Below, piece by piece: positions 11,433 to 18,526 of a stretch of DNA of 64,000 bases; position 1 is the stretch's first letter; each line of letters begins with the position of its first letter. Both the position numbers and the translations under genes were made by a program. Source of the stretch: Cognatundibacterium curvum. Its GTDB lineage: Bacteria > Pseudomonadota > Gammaproteobacteria > Burkholderiales > Burkholderiaceae_D. The notes beneath the pieces are model-generated. The model was not told the DNA's origin. It saw only the letters and a program-made list of their open reading frames with translations, and searched no databases. The DNA lies in assembly GCF_014284235.1 (NCBI RefSeq), contig NZ_JACOGD010000009.1, forward strand, positions 62,001 through 126,000, written 5' to 3'.

Positions 11433-12242
11433 TTAGGCTGATTTGCTGGTGGGCGGTGCGTTACGATAGGCCAGCAGCATTAAGACGCCACCTGCGATAA
11501 TCATAGGGAAGGACAGCATTTGCCCAGCCGAGATGGTGAGTCCCAGCACATTGACTTCATAGTCCGGCGTACGGAAGTATTCAGTCAGGAAGCGTGTGCA
11601 GCCATACAGGATGACGTATAGCGAACCAACCGCCAGACGTGGGCGCGCTTTGCTGGCAAACCACCACAGGATGAAGAACACCAGCACGCCATCGACCAGC
11701 GCCTGGTAAATCGGCGAAGGGTGTACCGGTAACGCCTGTCCTGGCCAGATCATCGCCCATGGCAGATCCGGGCTGGCCAGACGGCCAGGTAATTCGTGGT
11801 TGATGAAGTTACCGATACGCCCAGCCGCATAACCAAGCGGTACCAGCGGCGCGATGAAATCATACACATCGGCTAAGTGCATGTTGGCGCGGCGCGCCCA
11901 CAGTGCCATCGCAATCAGCACACCCAGGAAACCGCCATGGAAAGACATGCCGCCTTTCCAGACCATCAAAATTTCCAGCGGATGTTCCAGGTAATACGGC
12001 AGGCCGTAAAACAATACTTCACCCAGCCTGCCGCCGAGCACCACCCCGAGCACACCGTAAAACAGCATGTCATCGATATGTTCGCGGGTCCAGCCTTTGG
12101 CTGCGACGTGCGGCAGTCGCAGCCGGTAACGTCCGAGCAATATGAATTGGGTGAAGGCGACCAGATACATCAGGCCATACCAGTGAATTTTGAGTGGGCC
12201 CAGCGCGAAGGCAACCGGATCAGGATTTGGATGGATCAACAT
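11433..12242 (-). CDS. lgt: Phosphatidylglycerol:prolipoprotein diacylglyceryl transferase
   Basis: A 269-residue polytopic inner-membrane enzyme that transfers diacylglycerol from phosphatidylglycerol to the lipobox cysteine of prolipoproteins, the first step of lipoprotein maturation. It has the signature GRIGNFINHELPGR plus the conserved MSFHGGFLGV segment, and about seven hydrophobic spans. Length is typical. The LysR gene lies upstream on the same strand, 70 bases away. Confidence 0.97.
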   Translation of the reverse strand: MLIHPNPDPVAFALGPLKIHWYGLMYLVAFTQFILLGRYRLRLPHVAAKGWTREHIDDMLFYGVLGVVLGGRLGEVLFYGLPYYLEHPLEILMVWKGGMSFHGGFLGVLIAMALWARRANMHLADVYDFIAPLVPLGYAAGRIGNFINHELPGRLASPDLPWAMIWPGQALPVHPSPIYQALVDGVLVFFILWWFASKARPRLAVGSLYVILYGCTRFLTEYFRTPDYEVNVLGLTISAGQMLSFPMIIAGGVLMLLAYRNAPPTSKSA

Positions 12243-12312
12243 AATGACTAATCAGTTTCAGTGTGAAGATAAGGGCTGAGCCCTGTATGAGTGCAAACAT
12301 GCCTCAGCCATG

Positions 12313-13218
12313 TCAGGCAAAGGTATCGGATAACTGTAAAAAAGCGGTCAGCGCGGCTGAGTGATTATCTTTGCGCCAGGCGATGCCGATTTCCACTTGT
12401 GGCACATCGTCCAGCAAGGCATGGTAGACCACACCGGGCCGCTTTAAGTTCGCGACGGATTGTGGCACAAGTGCGATTCCCATGCCAGCAGAAACCAGTC
12501 CGACGATGGTTTGCATCTGTATTGCCTGTTGCCCTATCACCGGCGTCAGGCCTGCCTGTGCAAAGCAGCTCAGGATGGCGTCATGCAGAGCGGGCGCGAT
12601 CCGGCGCGGGAACAGGATGATTTCCTGCCCCACACATTGCGCCAGTTGCACTGGTCCTGGTGGCAGCAACTGTTCAGGTGCGGCCAGTATCAGCGCTTCA
12701 TTCAGTATTTTGCGGTAATGTAAATCCGCCTGCAGATGTTCAGGCAGTGGCGGGATCAAAAATCCCGCATCAATTTCACCGGCTTCCAGCGCCTGTAGCT
12801 GCACATCAGTAGTCGCTTCACGCAGCGCAATTCGTATCCCGGGTGATTGTGTGCGGTATTGCCTTAGCAGTGGTGGCAGCACGCTGTAATCGGCAATCGA
12901 GACAAAGGCCAGATGCAGCTTGCCCAGGGTTCCGGCGGCATAGCCTTGCATCAGTTCGGGCAGTTGCTGTGCCTGTTGCAGTAATTTTTGTGCCTCCGGA
13001 ATCAGCGCATTGCCCGCTGCCGTCAGGCTGATCTGGCGTGTGCTGCGGATAAATAAGCTGGCTCCCAGCGTTTGCTCCAGTGCCTGTATCGCTTGCGACA
13101 AAGGAGGCTGAGTCATGTGCAGGCGTTGAGCGGCGCGGCCAAAGTGCAGTTCTTCGGCCACAGCCAAAAAATAGCGTAATTGTCTGAGCTCGGGAAGTTT
13201 GTGATCTGCGGATGTCAT
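12313..13218 (-). CDS. LysR-family transcriptional regulator
   Basis: A 301-residue regulator. The N-terminal winged helix-turn-helix is at about residues 8-65 (LRQLRYFLAVAEELHFGRAAQRLHMTQ and so on), followed by the effector-binding periplasmic-protein-like domain with segments such as GEIDAGFLIPPLPE. The closest general type is the aromatic/chlorocatechol-associated LysR group, judged from the N-terminal pattern only. No divergent target gene lies next to it in this window; lgt follows downstream and a Trp-rich small gene is upstream on the same strand. Target and ligand unknown. Confidence 0.9.
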   Translation of the reverse strand: MTSADHKLPELRQLRYFLAVAEELHFGRAAQRLHMTQPPLSQAIQALEQTLGASLFIRSTRQISLTAAGNALIPEAQKLLQQAQQLPELMQGYAAGTLGKLHLAFVSIADYSVLPPLLRQYRTQSPGIRIALREATTDVQLQALEAGEIDAGFLIPPLPEHLQADLHYRKILNEALILAAPEQLLPPGPVQLAQCVGQEIILFPRRIAPALHDAILSCFAQAGLTPVIGQQAIQMQTIVGLVSAGMGIALVPQSVANLKRPGVVYHALLDDVPQVEIGIAWRKDNHSAALTAFLQLSDTFA

Positions 13219-13223
13219 TAGCG

Positions 13224-13248
13224 TAAAAAAACCGACAGTCAGCGTCGG
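13224..13248 (-). terminator. Terminator of the Trp-rich small protein gene
   Basis: On the minus strand, GCCGAC pairs with GTCGGT (13231-13236 with 13244-13249) and is followed by seven T (13224-13230). The short stem sits just upstream of the LysR start codon, separating the two genes. Confidence 0.7.
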
Positions 13249-13275
13249 CTTTTGATGGCGGGCTTAGTGTTGGCC

Positions 13276-13509
13276 TTACTGTCGGCCAGTCTTTTTATCG
13301 AAAGTGCGCTTGATACGCTCTTGCTTCATTTTTTCATAATGCGCGCTGTCCTGGCGTTTATCCAGTCCAAATAAGCGCTCAAAAAATTCGAACCAGAGGA
13401 AGGCAAACACCGCGAGTCCGACTATCCACCACCACGACATACTGGCGAAAATCGAGACTTCAGCCAACTTTAACACTACTAACAAAATCAGAGGAATGAT
13501 GAGCAGCAT
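13276..13509 (-). CDS. Small Trp-rich membrane protein (TIGR04438-like)
   Basis: A 77-residue protein with two hydrophobic stretches (LLIIPLILLVVLKLAEVSIF and the WWWIVGLAVFAFLWFEFF region), then a basic tail ending KRTFDKKTGRQ. This layout matches a family of small Trp-rich proteins common in Burkholderiales (TIGR04438 by recollection). Function unknown; probably an inner-membrane protein with a cytoplasmic basic tail. Transcribed away from the cytochrome gene. Confidence 0.75.
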   Translation of the reverse strand: MLLIIPLILLVVLKLAEVSIFASMSWWWIVGLAVFAFLWFEFFERLFGLDKRQDSAHYEKMKQERIKRTFDKKTGRQ

Positions 13510-13595
13510 AGAACCGTATCCTTTAGATAAAGCACACCGTCAGACTGGCGATGTAATGTATGAAGAGTAAAGCGGTATTTGTAACAGGTCAACAC

Positions 13596-13624
13596 TTTCT
13601 CAAGTTCTGTTCTAACTTGAGAAA
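13596..13624. promoter_or_regulatory. Perfect 11-base inverted repeat upstream of the cytochrome c gene
   Basis: TTTCTCAAGTT (13596-13606) and AACTTGAGAAA (13614-13624) form a perfect inverted repeat around a seven-base centre. It ends 42 bases before the cytochrome start codon and lies next to a possible -10 element TAAAAT (13632-13637). No T run follows the right arm, so an operator for a dimeric regulator is more likely than a terminator. Confidence 0.5.
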
Positions 13625-13666
13625 ATACAGCTAAAATGAACACGCATTTTTAACCTGGAGAGAGCA

Positions 13667-13975
13667 ATGAAAAAAACTGTATACGCAGCAGCACTGATGG
13701 CTGTTTTTGCATCTGGTTCCGCAATGGCTAATGCTGATCTGGCAAAGGCAAAAAACTGTATGGCTTGCCATAACGTGGATGCTAAAGTGGTTGGTCCTGC
13801 TTACAAAGAAGTCGCAAAAAAATATGCAGGCGATAAAACAGCAGAAGCCAAGCTGGTACAAAAAGTATTGAAAGGCGGCTCGGGTACCTGGGGCGCGATC
13901 CCTATGCCAGCGAATGCCCAAGTCAGTGAAGCCGAAGCGAAAACGCTGGTGAAATGGATACTGGCATTGAAATAA
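13667..13975 (+). CDS. Periplasmic mono-haem cytochrome c (c551/c552 type)
   Basis: A 102-residue small electron carrier. The signal peptide is at residues 1-22 (KKTVYAAALMAVFASGSAMA), the haem attachment motif CMACH follows in AKNCMACHNVDAKVVGP, and the sixth-ligand methionine is in AIPMPANAQ. Size and layout fit class I c551/c552 cytochromes that shuttle electrons to terminal oxidases or nitrite reductase in the periplasm. GGAGAG lies 5-10 bases before the ATG. It has a terminator directly downstream, so it is probably monocistronic. Confidence 0.95.
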   Translation: MKKTVYAAALMAVFASGSAMANADLAKAKNCMACHNVDAKVVGPAYKEVAKKYAGDKTAEAKLVQKVLKGGSGTWGAIPMPANAQVSEAEAKTLVKWILALK

Positions 13976-14011
13976 TGCCTGCAGCGGCCGGTTCCGGCTG
14001 CTGAGATGCAA

Positions 14012-14047
14012 TAAAAAAACCGGCAGTGCGAACTGCCGGTTTTTTTT
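14012..14047. terminator. Bidirectional terminator between cytochrome c and the amino-acid binding protein gene
   Basis: Stem ACCGGCAGT (14019-14027) pairs with ACTGCCGGT (14032-14040) across a GCGA loop. A run of A lies on the left and seven to eight T on the right; it serves both convergent genes. Confidence 0.9.
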
Positions 14048-14064
14048 AATGCGTGTAAGGCTGA

Positions 14065-15210
14065 TTACTTAGTGACAGTCAGCTGTTCACGCTTACCTGC
14101 TTTGTATGTGAACAAAGTCAGTGTACCGTCTTTGATGTCGCCTTTGTCATCAAAGGAGATATCGCCAGTCACACCTTTGTATTTGATCTTTTTCAGCATA
14201 GGCAGGTATTTTGCCGGCTCAGCAGAGTTCGCCTGTTTCATCGCTTCTACCATGGTCATGACTGCGTCATACACATACGGTGCATAGATCTGTACTTCTA
14301 CGCCAAATTTTTTCTTGTAGGCGGCTTTCCAGTCATCATTGATTTTTTTCTGTGCATCCAGAACGCCACCGGCTTCTGCGCAAACGACCTGGCCTTCACC
14401 GATACCATCGCCAGCCAGTTCAATCAGCTTCGCGCTACAGATACCGTCACCGCCCATGAATTTAGCATTCACGCCCAGCGCTTTCATCTGACGCAGCATA
14501 GGACCTGCAACAGAATCCATACCGCCGAAGAAAATCAGGTCAGGTTGTTTTGCTTTGATGGTGGTCAGGATCGCTGCAAAGTCATTGGACTTGTCTGTCG
14601 TGTGTTCCTGTACCACGATTTCTGCGCCTTTACCTTTTGCGCCTTTCATGAATTCTTTAGCAACGCCTTCGCCATACGCGGTTTTGTCGTCGATCACAGC
14701 GATTTTCTTCGCTTTGGAGATCTGTACTGCGTAACGGCCTAAAGTGCCACCCAGCTGACCGTCATTCGCCACTACGCGGAATGCGCCTTTGAAACCCTGG
14801 TTGGTGTAAGGAACAGCTGTTGCGGAAGGGGAGATCTGAGGAATGCCTGCATCGTTATAAATTTTGGAGGCAGGAATAGTCGTACCGGAGTTCAGATGGC
14901 CGATTACGCCGTTGACTTTCGCGTCAACCAGTTTTTGCGCAACGGTAGTACCTTGTTTTGGATCGCCGCCATCATCTTCTGCCAGCAATTCGAATTTAAC
15001 TTTTTTGCCGCCGATGGAAACGCCTTTAGCGTTCAGCTCTTCAATCGCCATTTTGGCGCCGTTTTCATTGTCTTTACCCAAGTGGGCAATCGCACCGGAC
15101 ACAGGGCCTACGTGACCGATTTTTACTACCATTTCCTGAGCTGCCGCAGAACCAGCGAAAGCGAAAGCGATTGCGCCAGCCAGTGGAATCATTTTAGTTT
15201 TGAACGACAT
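14065..15210 (-). CDS. Branched-chain amino acid ABC transporter substrate-binding protein (LivK/LivJ-like)
   Basis: A 381-residue type I periplasmic binding protein. The signal peptide is cleaved after AIAFAFAGSAAA, then VVKIGHVGPVSGAIAHLGKD opens the first lobe in the way typical of Leu/Ile/Val-binding proteins. It should capture branched-chain or related amino acids in the periplasm for a LivHMGF permease, none of which is in this window. An open frame reaches back to 15261, but TAGGAG seven bases before 15210 fixes the start there; a closer ATG at 15216 would leave almost no spacing. Confidence 0.93.
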   Translation of the reverse strand: MSFKTKMIPLAGAIAFAFAGSAAAQEMVVKIGHVGPVSGAIAHLGKDNENGAKMAIEELNAKGVSIGGKKVKFELLAEDDGGDPKQGTTVAQKLVDAKVNGVIGHLNSGTTIPASKIYNDAGIPQISPSATAVPYTNQGFKGAFRVVANDGQLGGTLGRYAVQISKAKKIAVIDDKTAYGEGVAKEFMKGAKGKGAEIVVQEHTTDKSNDFAAILTTIKAKQPDLIFFGGMDSVAGPMLRQMKALGVNAKFMGGDGICSAKLIELAGDGIGEGQVVCAEAGGVLDAQKKINDDWKAAYKKKFGVEVQIYAPYVYDAVMTMVEAMKQANSAEPAKYLPMLKKIKYKGVTGDISFDDKGDIKDGTLTLFTYKAGKREQLTVTK

Positions 15211-15680
15211 GAACATACTCCTAAGGTTTATTTTAAGTAGGACAACAATACTGCTAACCAACTTATTCAGAAAACTGAATAGACAAAAGGTACAACAGAA
15301 ATTTTATTTCGCAAAGCTATTTTGTGCGGTTTTTCCTGCCAGGCAGCATTTTTTATATGCCTGATTTTTGGGAGGATTTGCACCAAAATTGGACTAAAAA
15401 TCAACTGTTTTTTTGGGGATAGAGTTGTCGCCAGCCTGTGTAAATACGCGCAAGACGGCTTAGTTAAAAAATATGTGCGGTGCAGCATAACAATGAAAAT
15501 ACAACTTGTGTTTTGCCTTGCTGAGAGAGACAGGCGTTGAGCAGATTTTGCACAGGTGTTATTCGCACCAGAATGATGCGTAGCAGCAACGGCAGGTTGC
15601 ATTAAGGCTTTGTTTATCTGCTCAATGATGAACGGTTGACGGGCAGCGCGTGTATGCTGAAGTGACCCAAGGTAGCTGAA
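15211..15680. other. Intergenic region upstream of the binding-protein gene
   Basis: About 470 bases, partly AT-rich. It should contain the promoter of the binding-protein gene reading leftward. A 111-codon frame on the minus strand has no ribosome-binding site or recognisable composition. Nothing else is seen. Confidence 0.4.
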
Positions 15681-16940
15681 TCAGATTGAAAATTGAAAAT
15701 CGACTTCAGGTCGGCGTCCGGCCATGATATCTGCCAGCGCATGCGCAGATCCGGCGGCCATGGTCCAGCCCAGACTGCCATGCCCTGTGTTCAGATACAG
15801 ATTCTGAATCCGGCTGGTGCCGATGTAGGGACGATTGGATGGCGTAAGCGGGCGTAGTCCGGCCCAGAAATTGGGGTGCTCGTAATCGCAGGCATCAGGA
15901 AATAATTCTTGCGTACGGCGACGTAATGCTTCGCAGCGCACAGGATTGAGGGCACGGCTGTAGTCGTTGATTTCGCAGGTTCCTGCCACGCGCAAGCGTG
16001 AACCCAGACGGGAGAACACCAGCTTATGCGCATCATCGGTCAGCGATACCTCAGGCGCAGCCTGGGGATTGCTCACATTAAAGGTCGCCGAATAGCCCTT
16101 AGCTGGAAAAATCTCCAGCCGGATACCCAATGGTTTCAGTAAGGCGGCTGAGTAGCTGCCCAGTGCCATCACATAGGCATCCGCTGAAAGTTGTTGGTGC
16201 TGTCCTTGCGGATTAATGATTTCTACGGCCAGTATGTTGTTGTCTTCTGCATCCGGAATCAGGCGGCAAATTTCGCTCTGGAATAAAAACTGCACCCCAA
16301 GCTTGCGTGCTTGTTGCGCGAGCTGCTCAGCGAATAGCCGGATGTCACCGGATTCATCGCTGGCGGTGTAATCGCCGCCGACCAGGCGCTGGGCAATCGG
16401 ATGTAGCGCAGGTTCGGTTTGCAGCACCTGCTCACGCGTCAGGGTCTGGCGTTCACAGCCGAGTTCACGCATTAGCGCAGCAACACGCTGGGCGCGGGTG
16501 AATTCCTGCTCATCGGTATAAAAATGCAGGATGCCGCGCTGTAAATCATCGTAGGCGATGCCGGTGTCTGCACGTAGTTGTATCAGGCAGCGCCGGCTGT
16601 AGTCGGCCAGTGCCACGATCTGACGTAAATTCTGCCTTGTTCTGTGCGGGCTGCATTCGCGCAGAAAAGCCAGCGCCCAGCGCCATTGCTGCCAGTCCGC
16701 ATGCAGGCGGAATAGCAGCGGTGCGTCTGCTTTGCCAAGTGAGCGTAACAGGATGCCGGGCGCGGCGGGATTGGCCCAGGGTTCGGCATGCGAGACTGAG
16801 ATCTGGCCGCCGTTGGCAAAGCTGGTTTCCAGCGCCACTGCAGGCTGCCGGTCAATTACGGTGACTTCATGCCCCTGACGTGCCAGATACCAGGCACTAC
16901 AGGTGCCTATGATGCCAGCGCCAAGAATGATCACTTTCAT
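15681..16940 (-). CDS. dadA: D-amino acid dehydrogenase
   Basis: A 419-residue FAD enzyme that oxidises D-amino acids, such as D-alanine, to 2-oxo acids and passes electrons to the respiratory quinone pool at the inner membrane. The N-terminal GxGxxG fold MKVIILGAGIIGTCSAWYLA and the family signature ETSFANGGQISVSHAEPWAN (about residues 38-57) are present, and near the C-terminus NTGHGSLGWTMAAGSA closes the FAD site. Length is normal. No alanine racemase (dadX) lies beside it, unlike in enterobacteria. Confidence 0.93.
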   Translation of the reverse strand: MKVIILGAGIIGTCSAWYLARQGHEVTVIDRQPAVALETSFANGGQISVSHAEPWANPAAPGILLRSLGKADAPLLFRLHADWQQWRWALAFLRECSPHRTRQNLRQIVALADYSRRCLIQLRADTGIAYDDLQRGILHFYTDEQEFTRAQRVAALMRELGCERQTLTREQVLQTEPALHPIAQRLVGGDYTASDESGDIRLFAEQLAQQARKLGVQFLFQSEICRLIPDAEDNNILAVEIINPQGQHQQLSADAYVMALGSYSAALLKPLGIRLEIFPAKGYSATFNVSNPQAAPEVSLTDDAHKLVFSRLGSRLRVAGTCEINDYSRALNPVRCEALRRRTQELFPDACDYEHPNFWAGLRPLTPSNRPYIGTSRIQNLYLNTGHGSLGWTMAAGSAHALADIMAGRRPEVDFQFSI

Positions 16941-17076
16941 GGTTCAGAGTCTTCGCAAAGTCAGACGGTGGGATAGCCGGATGGTCAGGTAGCCTGACTG
17001 TCAGAGTGTTCCGGGGGAGAGTATGGGTCTGGTACTGACTGGTCTGAGCGCTAAGCTGCTCAGTCCACGCTGCGCA

Positions 17077-17463
17077 TTATTTGCCTGAGCGCAGTTTGGA
17101 AATTTCCTGATTCACCGAGCGCGTGATCAGTTCTTCCAGCGATTTACTAAGACCTGCCCGGATATCGTCCGCCAGTTTATCGACCGCTGTTTGCAGTACA
17201 TCGGCCAGACCATCCCTGACCCGGTGTTCCAGCACAAAATCCACGCGCGTCAGCACTTGTTTGAGCACGGCTTCTTTTACATTCTGTTCCAGCTCTTGCC
17301 AGTCTTGCTGAGGCTCGCTATGGCTGTGCTGCTCCATAGCCACATTCATGTCCTGCGTCGCTGGCTGGTGGGAATCTGCCACAGCTTGTGCTGTGCTTGC
17401 TTCTGCATCAGGCAGAATGACCTCAGTCAGAACGGGAATATTGGCATCGATCAGATTACTCAT
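17077..17463 (-). CDS. DUF2486-like conserved hypothetical protein downstream of holC
   Basis: A 128-residue protein starting MSNLIDANIPVLTEVILP, the pattern of a betaproteobacterial family of unknown function found beside holC (DUF2486 by recollection). The middle is Gln/His/Glu-rich and probably disordered. The C-terminal 60 residues (VKEAVLKQVLTRVDFVLEHR and on) are predicted amphipathic helix, suggesting oligomerisation or partner binding. Its start is one base after the holC stop, so it is probably co-translated. Confidence 0.7.
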   Translation of the reverse strand: MSNLIDANIPVLTEVILPDAEASTAQAVADSHQPATQDMNVAMEQHSHSEPQQDWQELEQNVKEAVLKQVLTRVDFVLEHRVRDGLADVLQTAVDKLADDIRAGLSKSLEELITRSVNQEISKLRSGK

Positions 17464-17464
17464 C

Positions 17465-17881
17465 TTATTTGGCGGGATAATGGCTGAGGCTGTGCCCCTG
17501 CTGTTGATAATGGCGATAGCGCTCGCGCCCGGACAGGGTCTCTGCCTGCTCCTGACTCACGATTTCTATCATGCGGCCAAATTGTTGATAATGTTCAGGC
17601 ACGCTGGTGCTCAGATTGATCAGCAAATCAAAATTCGGGCAGTCATTGAGCCTGCCTGCACTGAAAATGATGGGGGTGAGACTGGCGTGTGCGTGATCCA
17701 TACCTACATGCGGCAAAAACTCTGCTTCCGTCAGCGTCCACAATGCCTCATCCAACTGACGTAGCTGGCTGGTATCGGTATCGAACACCACCAGCCTGGC
17801 ACCAGCGTTATAGGCTTTACGTATCAGACGGCAGGTGTAATTCAGCTTGTCAGCGACATTGCTGTGAAAGTCTATCTTCAT
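17465..17881 (-). CDS. holC: DNA polymerase III subunit chi
   Basis: A 138-residue clamp-loader accessory subunit. It begins MKIDFHSNVADKLNYTCRLI and contains RLVVFDTDTSQLRQLDEALW, the characteristic chi sequence in which a Tyr/Arg-rich helix is followed by the FDxD... strand. Chi links the psi subunit of the clamp loader to SSB. The gene is three bases downstream of the DUF4124/glutaredoxin gene and one base upstream of the DUF2486-like gene. Usually pepA precedes holC in betaproteobacteria; here it is absent from the neighbourhood. Confidence 0.9.
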   Translation of the reverse strand: MKIDFHSNVADKLNYTCRLIRKAYNAGARLVVFDTDTSQLRQLDEALWTLTEAEFLPHVGMDHAHASLTPIIFSAGRLNDCPNFDLLINLSTSVPEHYQQFGRMIEIVSQEQAETLSGRERYRHYQQQGHSLSHYPAK

Positions 17882-17884
17882 TGT

Positions 17885-18505
17885 TCAGAACCGGAATCCA
17901 TTGTCAGCTTCTTTTTTCACAGGTTCAGGCTGCTTCTTTTTCTTCGCCGCCGGTTCTGCTGCCTTGTTTGCGGCAGCTGTGACGGGCGCAGCACTTTCCG
18001 CAGCCGGATAACGGTAATCACCAGGCAGCATATTACTGGCCGGGTAACCGGCACTGCTGAGCGCGCCCTTCCAGTCCTCAGTATTGTAACCATGCAGACC
18101 ACGGCTACCTACCTGTAAATAAGGCAGTTGGGTATCGCCGCTGACTTGCTGCAGCTTGTCGCTGTCTTCTTTGGTTTTCACTGTTTTTTCGGCAAATGGA
18201 ATGCCTGCAGATTTCAACAGGGATTTGCCTTCGTTGCATGGAGCACAGTTATTGCCGGTATAAATTGTGACCGGGTTCTTACCTGCGGCCAGTGACAGTT
18301 CGTAAGGAAGGCGGTTGCTTTCGGCAGCAGGATTCAGGCTGCGGGTTTCCAGCAGTTTTTGATTGGCGGCCGGTGGGGTGTCGGAATACGTGATTTTCCC
18401 GTCCGGACCCACGGTCTTATACAATTGCGCATGGGCTTGCGCGGCACATAGCAACATCGCGCAAGCCAGCAGGGCAGGGCGGAATGCTTGAGGAAAAGTA
18501 GACAT
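17885..18505 (-). CDS. Exported DUF4124-glutaredoxin fusion protein
   Basis: A 206-residue protein with a signal peptide (ALLACAMLLCAAQAHA). A DUF4124 segment follows (QLYKTVGPDGKITYSDTPPA), and then a glutaredoxin-like domain at about residues 75-150 with the redox motif CAPC in NNCAPCNEGKSLL and the cis-proline segment TQLPYLQVG. The tail is Ala/Lys/Pro-rich. It is probably a periplasmic thiol-disulphide protein; its partner is unknown. ATG 18505 with GGAG six bases upstream is preferred over ATG 18517. It lies 21 bases after prlC in the folD operon. Confidence 0.8.
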   Translation of the reverse strand: MSTFPQAFRPALLACAMLLCAAQAHAQLYKTVGPDGKITYSDTPPAANQKLLETRSLNPAAESNRLPYELSLAAGKNPVTIYTGNNCAPCNEGKSLLKSAGIPFAEKTVKTKEDSDKLQQVSGDTQLPYLQVGSRGLHGYNTEDWKGALSSAGYPASNMLPGDYRYPAAESAAPVTAAANKAAEPAAKKKKQPEPVKKEADNGFRF

Positions 18506-18526
18506 CGCTTTCTCCATTTGCTGAAA

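Noticed and set aside
12313-13218. The LysR gene as regulator of a pathway beside it
   Set aside because: No divergently transcribed target is adjacent and a terminator precedes it, so no target can be named from this window.
15267-15602. 111-codon frame on the minus strand upstream of the binding-protein gene
   Set aside because: No ribosome-binding site, no recognisable composition, and it would leave no promoter space for the binding-protein gene.
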